A stretch of DNA of 64,000 bases from Geodermatophilus siccatus. GTDB lineage: Bacteria > Actinomycetota > Actinomycetes > Mycobacteriales > Geodermatophilaceae. Positions 38,103 to 46,699 of the stretch are shown one piece after another (position 1 is the stretch's first letter; each line of letters opens with the position of its first letter). Location: contig NZ_FNHE01000007.1 in assembly GCF_900103785.1 (NCBI RefSeq), forward strand, positions 62,001 through 126,000, written 5' to 3'. Position numbers and translations under genes: made by a program. The notes beneath the pieces were generated by a model, which was given only the letters and a program-made list of their open reading frames with translations, searched no databases and was not told the DNA's origin.

Positions 38103-39103
38103 GCCTGCCCGTCGGTGACGGCGCGGCGGACGAGGTCCGCCGCGCCCACCATCCCCGCCTCCGCGCCGAGCCGGGCGGCGACCACCCGCGGGCCGGGGCG
38201 GAACCCGCGGCCGGGCAGCGCCCGCTCCAGCCGCTCGCGCGCCGGGCCGAGCACCATCTCGCCGAGCACGCTGACCCCGCCGCCGATGACGACGACCTCG
38301 GGGTCGAGGACGGCGGAGAGGTCGGCGATCCCCTGCCCCAGCCAGGACCCGACCTCGGCCAGCAGTTCCCGGGCCAGCGGGTCGCCGTCGGCGGCGGCGG
38401 TCGCGACGTGCTCCCCGGTCAGCCTGTCGGGGTCGCCGTCCACCCGCTCGAGCAGCAGCGCCGCCGCGGCCGGTGAGCTGCGGGCCACCTCGCGCGCGGT
38501 CTGGCCCAGCGCCGTGCCGCTGGCGTACTGCTCCCAGCAGCCGCGGTTGCCGCATGCGCACAGCCGCCCGTCGGGGACGACGCGCATGTGGCCCCACTCC
38601 CCCGCGACGCCGTGCGAGCCGCGCTGCAGCCGGCCGCCCATGACGATGCCGCCGCCGATGCCCGTGCCCAGGGTGATCATCAGCGCGAGGTCCGCTCCCC
38701 GGGCGGCGCCGTAGCGGTACTCGGCCCAGGCCGCGGCGTCGGCGTCGTTGCCCACCCACATCGGCCGCTGCAGCCGGGCGGCGAGGTCCTTGCGCAGCGT
38801 CGAGTGCCGCCAGGCCAGGTGCGGGCTGAACAGCACGGTGTCGCCCGTGCGGTCGAACCAGCCCGCGGCCCCCACCCCGACGCCGACCAGCGGGCCGTCG
38901 TGCCCGCGGGCGAGCACGTCGACGACGGCGGCGATGGCGTCCTCGGTCTCCTGCACCGACGCACCCGGGGTCGCCCGCCGCGCGGTCGCCAGCACCGTGC
39001 CGTCGGGGGCGACGACGCCACCGGCCACCTTGGTGCCGCCGATGTCGATGCCCAGGGCGGGCAGGTCGGCGGCGTCGGTCGCGGTGGGGGGGTGCACGGT
39101 CAC
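38099..39103 (-). CDS. ROK-family glucokinase
   Basis: A 334-residue sugar kinase. The ATP phosphate loop is LGIDIGGTKVAGGVV; VGNDADAAAWAEYRYG and TLGTGIGGGIVMGGRL follow; the sugar-binding E-x-G-H is in AGEWGHMRVV, and the ROK zinc-binding C-x-C-G-x-x-G-C is CACGNRGCWEQ. It should phosphorylate glucose. The gene is followed upstream on the same strand by the CxxC small protein and the ArsA-like ATPase, with the stop of the small protein directly abutting the GTG start here, so the group is probably one operon. Confidence 0.92.
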   Translation of the reverse strand: MTVHPPTATDAADLPALGIDIGGTKVAGGVVAPDGTVLATARRATPGASVQETEDAIAAVVDVLARGHDGPLVGVGVGAAGWFDRTGDTVLFSPHLAWRHSTLRKDLAARLQRPMWVGNDADAAAWAEYRYGAARGADLALMITLGTGIGGGIVMGGRLQRGSHGVAGEWGHMRVVPDGRLCACGNRGCWEQYASGTALGQTAREVARSSPAAAALLLERVDGDPDRLTGEHVATAAADGDPLARELLAEVGSWLGQGIADLSAVLDPEVVVIGGGVSVLGEMVLGPARERLERALPGRGFRPGPRVVAARLGAEAGMVGAADLVRRAVTDGQA

Positions 39104-39421
39104 TCAGCCGATCTCGATGTGCTGGACCGGCGGGGCGGGCGGCGCGGGCTCCTCCGCCTCGGCCTCCGGCGCGGGGGCGGACGCCCGCTCGGAGGCGGTG
39201 CGCAGGGCCGCCGCGGCGGCGGTCAGGACGTCGGCCAGCGCGTCGGTCACCTCGGGGCGCTCGCCGCGCACCACGGCGGCGACCTGGCACACCGGGCACC
39301 AGCGGCAGTCGGAGGGGTGGGCGTCGCCGCCGTCCCCCTCGCGGAGGGCGGCCCCCAGGGTCTGGCCCAGCCCGGTCACCAGCCGGCGGGCCTGCTCGAC
39401 CCAGTCGGGTGCGTCGTTCAC
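39104..39421 (-). CDS. Small CxxC protein, ArsA-operon partner
   Basis: A 105-residue protein I do not recognise by name. It holds a compact cysteine cluster, HPSDCRWCPVCQVAAVV, which could bind zinc, after a helical N-terminus (WVEQARRLVTGLGQTLGAAL). The C-terminus is rich in A, E and P and ends VQHIEIG. GTG at 39421 overlaps the stop of the ArsA-like ATPase by 4 bases, a sign of co-translation. The slot resembles Rv2183c beside Rv2184c, though I cannot test homology here. Confidence 0.7.
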   Translation of the reverse strand: MNDAPDWVEQARRLVTGLGQTLGAALREGDGGDAHPSDCRWCPVCQVAAVVRGERPEVTDALADVLTAAAAALRTASERASAPAPEAEAEEPAPPAPPVQHIEIG

Positions 39422-40575
39422 GGCGTGCTCCCCTCGGCGGCCAGCAGGTCGGCCGGCCACAGCTGCGGATCGGGTGTGAAGGTGACCTCGAGTCGCGCCC
39501 GGGCGGTGCCGGCGTCGGCGAGGGTGCCGCCGGTGACGACGCAGCGGCGCAGCAACGAGTCCAGCCGGACCGAGCGGCGGGCGCCGGCCGCGGTCACGAC
39601 CAGGTCGTCCTGCCAGCGGGTCAGGTCCAGGCCGGCGCGCTCGGCCCAGGGCAGCGGCAGCACCAGGCGGCGGACGCCGTCGGCCCGGGCGACCGACGGG
39701 GTCAGGGCGGCGGCCGGCGCGGCGCCGTCCCCCGGGGGCAGGAGGGCGGTCAGGGCCGCGACGTCCCCCGGCTCCTGCGCCGACTCCGCCACCCGCCGCA
39801 GCGGGGCGAGCTCGGCGAGGGCGGTGAGCGCGGCGTCCTGCTCGGCGGCGCGCCGCGCCCACCACTCCCCCGGCCCACCGTCGGGCAGCACCCGGGCGAG
39901 GACGGCGGCCGGCTGCTGGCCGTGCAGCGCCAGCGCGGTCGCCGCCCGGCGCAGCGCCGGGACGGCTCTGGCCCGGGGCACGGCGACCAGCCGCACCTCG
40001 GTGCACGCCGGGTCGTCCAGGGACAGCCGGCCCAGCGCCGCCTCCAGGGGCGGCACCGCGTCGAGGACGGCGTCGACCGGCCCGCGGGGCGCCGCACCGG
40101 AGCGCACCGCCGCCGTCCGGACCGCGCCGAGCACGCGCAGCCGGGTCGGCAGCGCCTGGTCCAGCCACCAGCGCAGCGCACCGGGCAGGCCGACCAGCGC
40201 GGTGCCCGACTCCACCGGGCCCGCGTCGACGACCACCGTGTCGGCCTCGTCGCCGGCGCAGGCGCGGGCCAGCCGGGCGAGCAGGGCCAGCTCCGCGGAC
40301 CCCGGCAGGGGCACCACCGAGGTGGGCGGGGGCGGCGTCAGGCCCGGGACGGCGTCCAGCGCGTCCCCCGCCGACGTCCACAGCGACTCGGCCGCCGCCA
40401 GCGGCGAGACCGGGGCGACGGTCAGCCCGGGGACGTCGTCGAGCCCGGCCGGGCGCGGGCCGGGCCGGGCGAGCAGCAGGGTGCGGGTGCCGTCGGCGGC
40501 GGCGCGGACGGCGGTGGCCGCCGCGAGGGTCGAGGTACCGGCCCCACCGGGGCCGGTGAGGAGGAGCGTGCGCAC
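39418..40575 (-). CDS. ArsA/Get3-like ATPase with atypical P-loop (Rv2184c-like)
   Basis: A 385-residue member of the ArsA-like group. It begins RTLLLTGPGGAGTSTLAAAT, where the P-loop has GGAGTST and lacks the lysine expected in GKGGVGKT. VVVDAGPVESGTALVGLPGA fits the switch region, and the C-terminal RRLVLPLPWAERAGLDLTRW followed by DDLVVTAAGARRSV resembles the extra domain of Get3/ArsA relatives. Rv2184c has the same place and strand next to an SRPBCC gene. The missing lysine may be a family trait and raises the question of whether it hydrolyses ATP. Confidence 0.8.
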   Translation of the reverse strand: MRTLLLTGPGGAGTSTLAAATAVRAAADGTRTLLLARPGPRPAGLDDVPGLTVAPVSPLAAAESLWTSAGDALDAVPGLTPPPPTSVVPLPGSAELALLARLARACAGDEADTVVVDAGPVESGTALVGLPGALRWWLDQALPTRLRVLGAVRTAAVRSGAAPRGPVDAVLDAVPPLEAALGRLSLDDPACTEVRLVAVPRARAVPALRRAATALALHGQQPAAVLARVLPDGGPGEWWARRAAEQDAALTALAELAPLRRVAESAQEPGDVAALTALLPPGDGAAPAAALTPSVARADGVRRLVLPLPWAERAGLDLTRWQDDLVVTAAGARRSVRLDSLLRRCVVTGGTLADAGTARARLEVTFTPDPQLWPADLLAAEGSTP

Positions 40576-40582
40576 CGGCCGC

Positions 40583-41017
40583 CTAACCCTCCACGCGCTT
40601 CTTCAGCTCCTTGAGGGCCGTGTCGAGGATGACCTTCTCGGCCTTGCGCTTGATCATCCCCAGCATCGGGATGGAGAGGTCGATCGCGATGGCGTAGGTG
40701 ACGTCGGTGGTGCCCGGCGCGCTCTCGCTGAGGGTGTAGGAGCCCTCCTGCCGCTTCTGCATCTGGCCCTGCACGAGGTGCCAGGACACCTGCCGGTCGT
40801 CGTCCCAGCTGTACTCGAGGACGTAGTCGTCCTTCACCGCGCCGGCGTCGAGGACGAAGTGCACGCGGCGGGCCCGGCCGTCCGGCCCGGTCTCCAGGAC
40901 GTCGACCTGCTTGGCCGCGGCGACCCACTCCGGGTACGACGGGAAGTCGGCGATGACGGCCATGACGTCGGCCGGCGGGGCCGCGACCGTGATCGACTGG
41001 GTGGACTGGTCGGCCAT
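40583..41017 (-). CDS. SRPBCC (START-like) family protein, Rv2185c-like
   Basis: A 144-residue helix-grip protein that begins DQSTQSITVAAPPADVMAVI, followed by ADFPSYPEWVAAAKQVDVLE; the central strands are DDYVLEYSWDDDRQVSWHLV and GSYTLSESAPGTTDVTYAIA, and the C-terminal helix is GMIKRKAEKVILDTALKELK. Such folds bind lipids or polyketides in a hydrophobic cavity. It sits 7 bases upstream of the ArsA-like gene in the same unit and divergent from fadD, as Rv2185c does. A role in lipid handling is inference. Confidence 0.9.
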   Translation of the reverse strand: MADQSTQSITVAAPPADVMAVIADFPSYPEWVAAAKQVDVLETGPDGRARRVHFVLDAGAVKDDYVLEYSWDDDRQVSWHLVQGQMQKRQEGSYTLSESAPGTTDVTYAIAIDLSIPMLGMIKRKAEKVILDTALKELKKRVEG

Positions 41018-41068
41018 GCGGAGCAGGCTAACCGCTCGGCCCCACCCGGGCGGGGTGCCCCGGCAACT

Positions 41069-41103
41069 CTCCCTACTCCCGGGTAAGGAGCACCGACTAG
41101 ATT
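41069..41103 (+). promoter_or_regulatory. Operator-like palindrome and -10 box upstream of fadD
   Basis: CTCC-C-TAC-TCCCGG-GTA-A-GGAG (41069-41090) is an interrupted inverted repeat. TAGATT at 41098 could be the -10 hexamer, which would place the palindrome over the -35 region. The start codon is 71 bases farther on. Shape and place fit a TetR-type repressor of acyl-CoA genes; the regulator is not in the window. Confidence 0.45.
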
Positions 41104-41173
41104 CGCCCGCGACGGCCCGCGCCCCGGGTCCGGGCGACGGCGCCCGGCCGGGCGGGGCAGGAGAGGACGAGGC

Positions 41174-42994
41174 GTGCGCGAGTTCAGCGTCCCCGCGACC
41201 ACCGAGGTCGGCCCGGACGAGGCCCTGACCGACATGCTGGTCGAGAACGTCACCCGGCACGGCGACGAGGTCGGCCTGCGGCGCCGGGTCGACGGCCGGT
41301 GGGTCGACGTGACGTGGCGGCAGTTCGGGGAGGAGGTCCGCGGCGTCGCCAAGGGCCTGGTCGCCGCGGGTGTCGCTGCCGGGGACCGGGTCGCCCTCCA
41401 GGCCAGGACGCGCTACGAGTGGACGGTCCTCGACTACGCGATCTGGACCGCCGGCGGCGTCGTCGTCCCGGTCTACGAGACCTCCAGCGCCGACCAGGTC
41501 GCCTGGATCCTGTCCGACTCCGGCGCCACCGCGGCCGTCGTGGAGCGCGACGAGCACGCGGCGGCCGTCGAGTCGGTCCGCGACCAGGCACCCGACCTCA
41601 AGGCCGTGTACGTCATCGACGACGACGCGATCGGCACCCTCACCGTCGCCGGCCAGGACGTGCCCGACAGCGAGCTCGACGCCCGCCGGGCGACGCTGAG
41701 CGCCGACAGCCTGGCCACGCTGATCTACACCAGCGGCACCACCGGCCGCCCCAAGGGCTGCGAGCTGACGCACCGCAACTTCCTCTTCGAGATCGGCAAC
41801 GGCATCACGCTGCTCGACCGGTACATCAACGCGCAGAGCTCGCTGCTGCTGTTCATCCCGCTGGCGCACGTGCTCGCCAGGGTCCTGCAGATCGGCGCGA
41901 TCAGGAACCGCACGGTCATCGGCCACACCGCGGACGTGAAGAACCTGGTCGAGGACCTCGGCGAGTTCAAGCCGACCTTCGTGCTCGCCGTCCCCCGGGT
42001 GTTCGAGAAGGTCTACAACTCCGCCAAGGCCAAGGCGGAGGGCGACGGCAAGGGCAAGGTCTTCGACCGGGCCGCGCGGGTGGCCATCGACTGGTCCCGC
42101 GCGCAGGACACCGGCGGTCCGGGCCTCGCCCTGCGCGCCCAGCACGCGCTGTTCGACCGGCTGGTCTACGGCAAGCTGCGCGCGGCGCTCGGCGGCCGCT
42201 GCCTGGGCGCCATCTCCGGCGGCGCCCCGCTGGGCGAGCGGCTGGGCCACTTCTTCCGCGGCATCGGCGTCCCCGTCTTCGAGGGCTACGGCCTCACCGA
42301 GACCACCGCCGCCGCCTCGGTCAACCACGACGACGCGCTGCGCATCGGCACCGTCGGCCGGCCGCTGCCCGGCGTCGCGTTCGCCACCGCCGACGACGGC
42401 GAGATCCTCATCCGCGGCGGCATCGTGATGCGCGGCTACTGGGAGAACGCCCGGGCCACCGAGGAGGCCATCGACGCCGACGGCTGGTTCCACACCGGTG
42501 ACCTCGGCGAGATCGACGCCGACGGCTTCGTGCGGATCACCGGGCGCAAGAAGGAGATCCTGGTGACCGCGGGCGGCAAGAACGTCGCCCCCGCCGTCCT
42601 CGAGGACCGGCTGCGCGCCCACCGCCTGGTCAGCCAGTGCATCGTCGTCGGCGACCAGCGGCCCTTCATCGGCGCGCTCGTCACCCTCGACGAGGAGGCG
42701 TTGCCGCAGTGGCTGGCGGCCAAGGGCAAGGACGCCGGTCTCACCGCCGCCCAGCTCACCGAGGACCCCGACGTGCTCGCCGAGCTCGCCGCGGCGGTCG
42801 AGGACGCCAACAAGGCGGTGTCCCACGCCGAGGCCATCAAGAGGTTCCGCGTGCTCGGCACCGACTTCACCGAGGACAACGGGATGCTCACGCCGAGCCT
42901 GAAGCTCAAGCGCTCCGTGGTGCTCAAGGAGTTCGACGACGAGGTGGAGGGCCTCTACCAGGAGGACTCCTCGCCCCGTCCCTCGCACGCTTAG
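41174..42994 (+). CDS. Long-chain fatty acid-CoA ligase, FadD15-like
   Basis: A 606-residue ANL-superfamily enzyme that activates fatty acids through acyl-AMP to acyl-CoA. Motifs: LIYTSGTTGRPKGCELTH (P-loop, about 184), VFEGYGLTETTAAASVN (A5), TGDLGEIDADGFVRITGRKK (A7-A8) and a catalytic lysine region close to the C-terminus at GMLTPSLKLKR. It matches Rv2187 in position and strand. GTG at 41174 follows AGGAGAGGACGAGGC. The gene is convergent with the glycosyltransferase, with 8 bases between their stops. Confidence 0.94.
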   Translation: MREFSVPATTEVGPDEALTDMLVENVTRHGDEVGLRRRVDGRWVDVTWRQFGEEVRGVAKGLVAAGVAAGDRVALQARTRYEWTVLDYAIWTAGGVVVPVYETSSADQVAWILSDSGATAAVVERDEHAAAVESVRDQAPDLKAVYVIDDDAIGTLTVAGQDVPDSELDARRATLSADSLATLIYTSGTTGRPKGCELTHRNFLFEIGNGITLLDRYINAQSSLLLFIPLAHVLARVLQIGAIRNRTVIGHTADVKNLVEDLGEFKPTFVLAVPRVFEKVYNSAKAKAEGDGKGKVFDRAARVAIDWSRAQDTGGPGLALRAQHALFDRLVYGKLRAALGGRCLGAISGGAPLGERLGHFFRGIGVPVFEGYGLTETTAAASVNHDDALRIGTVGRPLPGVAFATADDGEILIRGGIVMRGYWENARATEEAIDADGWFHTGDLGEIDADGFVRITGRKKEILVTAGGKNVAPAVLEDRLRAHRLVSQCIVVGDQRPFIGALVTLDEEALPQWLAAKGKDAGLTAAQLTEDPDVLAELAAAVEDANKAVSHAEAIKRFRVLGTDFTEDNGMLTPSLKLKRSVVLKEFDDEVEGLYQEDSSPRPSHA

Positions 42995-43002
42995 GAGAGC
43001 CG

Positions 43003-44130
43003 TCAGCCGTCGGGGTGGAGCAGGGCGGCGAAGGTGCCGGCGATCGTCGTCCACGACCACCGCTGCTCCACCCACGCCCGGCCGGCCGTGCCCATCCGGC
43101 GGGCGCGCTGCGGGTCGTCGAGCAGGCCGGTGAGGACGGCGGCCACGGCCTCCGGCGAGCGCGGGTCGCCCACCACGTGCCCGGTGACGCCCTCCCGCAC
43201 CGTCTCCGGCGCGCCGCCGGAGGTGCCGGCCACCACGGGCCGGCCGCAGGCAGCGGCCTCGAGGTAGACCATGCCCAGGCCCTCGACGTCCAGCCCGCCG
43301 CGGCGGGTGCGGCAGGGCATGGCGAAGACGTCGCCCGCCGCGTAGTGCTCGGGCAACTGCTCCGGTGGCACCGGCCCGGTGAGGACGACGGAGCGCTCCA
43401 GCCCGCGCGCGGCGACCTCCCGGCGTAGGCGGTCCTCCAGCGGGCCGCCGCCGACGAGCAGCAGCCGCGCGTCGGGGTGCCGCGCGAGCACCCGCGGCCA
43501 CGCCGCGACCAGCACGTCCTGGCCCTTGCGCGGCACCAGCCGGGAGACGCAGGCGACGACGGGTGCGCCGCCCAGCCCGTGGCGCGCCCGCACCGCCGCC
43601 CCGTCGGCGTCCGGGGTGAAGCGGTCGACGTCCACCCCGGGCGAGAGCTGCGCCATCCGGGTGACCCCGCCCAGCGCCGGTGCCAGCCGGTCGCGCGTGT
43701 AGTCGCTGATGTAGGTCAGCACGTCGAGCCCGGTGGCGATCCGCCGCATCAGCTGCCGCGCGCCGGGCAGCGCCACCCAGCCGGTCTCGTGGCCGTGCGT
43801 GGCGCCCACCAGGTGGCGCACCCCGGCGTCCCGCAGCGCCGGGGCGAGCAGCCCCAGCGGGGCCGCGGCGCCGAAGAAGGCGGTGTCGCAGCCGTGCCTG
43901 CGGGCCAGCCCGGCCGCCCCGCGGGCCACCCCGGGCGTGGGCAGCAGCATGCCGGTCGGGTGGCGGACCACCTCGTAGGGCAGCGCGGCGTCGTGGGCCT
44001 GCCAGCCGGGCGACCGGGAGGCGAGCACGACCAGTGACCCCGGCGGGCGGCGGGCCAGCAGGGCGGCGACGAAGGTCTGGATGCCCCCCTGGCGCGGCGG
44101 GAAGTCGTTGGTGACGACCAGCGTCCTCAC
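43003..44130 (-). CDS. GT4 mannosyltransferase, PimB'-like
   Basis: A 375-residue GT-B glycosyltransferase. The N-terminal acceptor domain opens RTLVVTNDFPPRQGGIQTFV, with GATHGHETGWVALPG and the loop LTYISDYTRDRL. The C-terminal donor domain has VACVSRLVPRKGQDVLV, LLLVGGGPLEDRL and the E-x7-E motif in VEGLGMVYLEAAACGRPVV. It resembles PimB' (Rv2188c), which adds the second mannose to phosphatidylinositol mannosides from GDP-mannose, and lies at the same place in the gene order. GTG at 44130 overlaps the stop of the M48 protease by 4 bases. Confidence 0.9.
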   Translation of the reverse strand: MRTLVVTNDFPPRQGGIQTFVAALLARRPPGSLVVLASRSPGWQAHDAALPYEVVRHPTGMLLPTPGVARGAAGLARRHGCDTAFFGAAAPLGLLAPALRDAGVRHLVGATHGHETGWVALPGARQLMRRIATGLDVLTYISDYTRDRLAPALGGVTRMAQLSPGVDVDRFTPDADGAAVRARHGLGGAPVVACVSRLVPRKGQDVLVAAWPRVLARHPDARLLLVGGGPLEDRLRREVAARGLERSVVLTGPVPPEQLPEHYAAGDVFAMPCRTRRGGLDVEGLGMVYLEAAACGRPVVAGTSGGAPETVREGVTGHVVGDPRSPEAVAAVLTGLLDDPQRARRMGTAGRAWVEQRWSWTTIAGTFAALLHPDG

Positions 44131-45413
44131 CCGGCGTCCTCCAGCCGCTGCCAGTCCTCCGCGAAGGCGATCCGCTGCGCGCCGGTCGGGTGCGAACCGA
44201 AGAACCACTGCCAGGCCGCGGGCGGGTCCGGGTCGCTGAGGTTGGTGGCGGCCAGCTCGCGCTGCATCGCGGTGAACGCCCCGGCGTCCCCGGTGAGGTC
44301 GAGCGCGCGCAGGTCGGCGCGCGCCTCCACCTGCCGCGACACCAGGTTCTGCACCGGCGTGCTCAGCAGCCCACCCACGGCCAGCAGGAGCAGCACAAGG
44401 GGGACGACGGCCGGGTCTGCCGGCGACTGCGCGCCCGCGCGGCGCAGCAACGGCGTCCAGGACAGCAGCCACCCCGACAGCGCCACCGCGGCCGCTGTCC
44501 CCAGCGCCCCGACCAGGGTGCCGGTGAGCACGTCGCCGTGGACGACGTGGCCCAGCTCGTGCGCCGCGATCGACTCGACCTCCTCGTCGGACAGGTGCTC
44601 GAGCGTCGTGTCGTAGAGGACGATGCGGCGGGTCGACCCGAAGCCGGAGACGTAGGCGTTGAGCGCCGTGGTCCGCCGGGAGGCGTCGGAGACGAGCACG
44701 TCCTGCACCGGGGTGCCGTTCTGCTCCGCCAGGTTCAGCAGCTCGGTGCGCAGCTCCCCGGGGGGAAGCGGCTCGAAGCGGTTGAACGCCGGCTCGATGA
44801 CCAGCGGGTAGAGGAACGACCCGACGACGACGAAGCCGGCCGCCACCGCCGCGGCCCACGCCCACCAGGTGCGCGGCGCCCGCCGGACCAGCCAGAGGAA
44901 GGCCGCCAGCGCGAGGGCGGTGAGGACGGCGCTGATGGCGGTCGAGACCGCGAGGTCGCGCAGCCACAGCCCCCAGCTGCGGATCGAGATGCCGTACCGG
45001 TGGCGGACCACCTCGGCGTACGCCGACACCGGGAGCACGACCAGCCGGCCGAGGACCACCACGGCCGTCGTGCCCAGCAGCACCTGGGCGACCCGCCCTC
45101 CGCCGACCGGTCGCGCCACGGCCCGCACCAGCCGCGCCCCCAGCGGGGTCAGCCCCAGGACGGCGGAGACGGCCAGGCCGAGCAGCAACGAGGTCAGCGA
45201 GGCCGGCCGCAGCGCCCCGGCGAAGGCCTCGGTCCGGGTCGACAGGTCCGGGGGCAGGACCGCCGCCGGGTCGACGGGCGTCCGCCCACCCGGCGGCTCG
45301 GGCAGCAGCGTCCACGGCGGGACCGTCACGAGGACGACGACGAGCGCGGCACCGAGCACGCCCGCGACCAGGAGCGCGGCCCGGCGGGAGCTCCTCCCGC
45401 CCGCCTCGCCCAC
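44127..45413 (-). CDS. M48-family membrane zinc metalloprotease
   Basis: A 428-residue polytopic membrane protease. The zinc site is ESIAAHELGHVVHGD (HELGH), with the third ligand in VEARADLRAL, after about five spans in the N-terminal half and two after the motif (AVALSGWLLSW, VVPLVLLLLAVGG). NAYVSGFGSTRRIVLYDTTL is the conserved strand facing substrate in Ste24-type enzymes. It may process membrane proteins or prenylated substrates, but bacterial targets are mostly unknown. Translation is coupled to the PimB'-like gene downstream. Confidence 0.9.
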   Translation of the reverse strand: MGEAGGRSSRRAALLVAGVLGAALVVVLVTVPPWTLLPEPPGGRTPVDPAAVLPPDLSTRTEAFAGALRPASLTSLLLGLAVSAVLGLTPLGARLVRAVARPVGGGRVAQVLLGTTAVVVLGRLVVLPVSAYAEVVRHRYGISIRSWGLWLRDLAVSTAISAVLTALALAAFLWLVRRAPRTWWAWAAAVAAGFVVVGSFLYPLVIEPAFNRFEPLPPGELRTELLNLAEQNGTPVQDVLVSDASRRTTALNAYVSGFGSTRRIVLYDTTLEHLSDEEVESIAAHELGHVVHGDVLTGTLVGALGTAAAVALSGWLLSWTPLLRRAGAQSPADPAVVPLVLLLLAVGGLLSTPVQNLVSRQVEARADLRALDLTGDAGAFTAMQRELAATNLSDPDPPAAWQWFFGSHPTGAQRIAFAEDWQRLEDAG

Positions 45414-45442
45414 CCGGCCGATCCTAGGTCGGGCCGGGCGGC

Positions 45443-45469
45443 GGCCGGGACGGCACCCGGCCGGGGTGC
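45443..45469. repeat. Family III repeat, diverged
   Basis: GGCCGGGACGGCACCCGG and CCGGGGTGC resemble the 5113 repeat (GGCCGGGGACGGCACCTGG) with single substitutions. Confidence 0.5.
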
Positions 45470-45525
45470 ACCGGTCGTGAGGTCCGGCCGGCCTCGTCCT
45501 GGGTCCGCCCCCGAGCCCTGGCGGC

Positions 45526-45600
45526 CTCCTTGCAGGGTCCCGCCGCGAGCCTGCGAGTGGCGGGGGGCAAGGGGGTCCTCCCAGGGGAGGACGGGGTCCT
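45526..45600 (-). terminator. Family I hairpin plus second hairpin after the NlpC/P60 gene
   Basis: On the minus strand, the TGA of the NlpC/P60 gene is followed by AGGACCCCGTCCTCCCCTGG, in which GTCCTCCC and GGAGGAC form a small hairpin. The full family I element comes next, with CCTTGC/GCAAGG and CCGCC/GGCGG arms around GCGAGCCTGCGAGT. The copy thus carries a duplicated outer arm. Confidence 0.65.
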
Positions 45601-46683
45601 TCAGGCGATGCGGCGCATCGCGCTGATCCCGCCCATGGAGTCGACGCTCACGACCTTCACCGGCTGGCCCGAGATCGAGGCGTGCACCATCTGGCCGTTG
45701 CCGATGTACATGGCCACGTGGCTGACCGGGCTGTAGTAGAAGATCAGGTCGCCGGGCCGCAGCTCGGACCGGGACACCGCGGAGCCCATCGTCGCCTGCA
45801 TCCGCGAGGAGTGCGGCAGGCTGGTGCCGGCCGCGGCGTACGCGTACTGGGTCAGCCCCGAGCAGTCGAAGGCGTCCGGCCCGCCGGCGCCCCACACGTA
45901 CGGGTCCCCGACCTGCGCCAGAGCGGTGTCGACGGCGGCCTGCGCGGCGCCGGTGGCCGCGGCGGCCGGCGCGGCGGGGACCGGCCGGCCGGCGTGCGCG
46001 GCCACGACCTCCTGCTGCTGCGGTGCCGACAGCGCGTCGTACTGCGCCTGGTAGTCGGCGATGTCCGCCTCGAGCCGGGCCTGGCGGGCGGTGACGTCGT
46101 CGAGCGTGCGTCGAGCGGCGGTCTGCGCGGCGTCGGCGTCGGCGTGGGCCCGCTCGGCCTCAGCCGCGGACGCGGCGACCTCGCCGAGCACGTCGTCGGT
46201 GTGGCCGGCGATGGCGTCGAGGGTGGCCAGCTGCGACACGAACTCCTCGGCCGACCGGCTGGTCATCAGCAGGTCCAGCTCGCGCATGCCGTCGCCGGAG
46301 GTGAAGGCGGTGCGGGCGACCTGGCGGATCCGACCGTCGAGCGCGTCGAGCTGCGACCGGGCCTCGGCGACCGCCTGGTCGGCGCTCCGGACGGCGGCCT
46401 GCTGCTGCGCCAGCGTCTCGCGGGCCTCGTTGACCTGCTCGGTGACGACCTCGAGCTCGTGCGCGGCCCGGGCGACCAGCTGGGCGGCCTGCGCGGCGCT
46501 CGTGGCGTCCTCCGGGTCCGCGACGGCGGTGCCCGGCAGCAGTGTCAGGGCGAGGGCGGCGGTGGCTCCCAGGACCAGTCCACGGGCGATGCCGCGCGAC
46601 GGGGTGGGGCGGCGGAACGCGACCGGGAGGTCGGGGTGGAACTGATCGACGGCATGCCCCAGGGCAGGGCGGGGGGTCGCCAC
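45601..46683 (-). CDS. Secreted NlpC/P60 peptidoglycan endopeptidase (Rv2190c-like)
   Basis: A 360-residue cell-wall hydrolase. The signal segment GLVLGATAALALTLLPGTAVA is preceded by a basic N-terminus. A long coiled coil follows (about 60-220, from AAQLVARAAHELEVVTEQVN to ADIADYQAQYDAL), as in RipA-type enzymes, then an A/P linker. The NlpC/P60 domain has the catalytic Cys in DAFDCSGLTQYAY and the His in YSPVSHVAMYIGNG. It cuts between D-Glu and the third stem-peptide residue. A c-di-AMP riboswitch sits in its leader, so expression should respond to wall or turgor signalling. GTG at 46683 follows GGAGAG at a rather long spacing. Confidence 0.93.
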   Translation of the reverse strand: MATPRPALGHAVDQFHPDLPVAFRRPTPSRGIARGLVLGATAALALTLLPGTAVADPEDATSAAQAAQLVARAAHELEVVTEQVNEARETLAQQQAAVRSADQAVAEARSQLDALDGRIRQVARTAFTSGDGMRELDLLMTSRSAEEFVSQLATLDAIAGHTDDVLGEVAASAAEAERAHADADAAQTAARRTLDDVTARQARLEADIADYQAQYDALSAPQQQEVVAAHAGRPVPAAPAAAATGAAQAAVDTALAQVGDPYVWGAGGPDAFDCSGLTQYAYAAAGTSLPHSSRMQATMGSAVSRSELRPGDLIFYYSPVSHVAMYIGNGQMVHASISGQPVKVVSVDSMGGISAMRRIA

Positions 46684-46699
46684 GGGCGGCGGCTCTCCG

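Noticed and set aside
40583-43501. A 972-codon minus-strand frame ending in the SRPBCC protein
   Set aside because: Only the last 144 codons match a family; the rest is antisense to fadD. I used the internal ATG at 41017.
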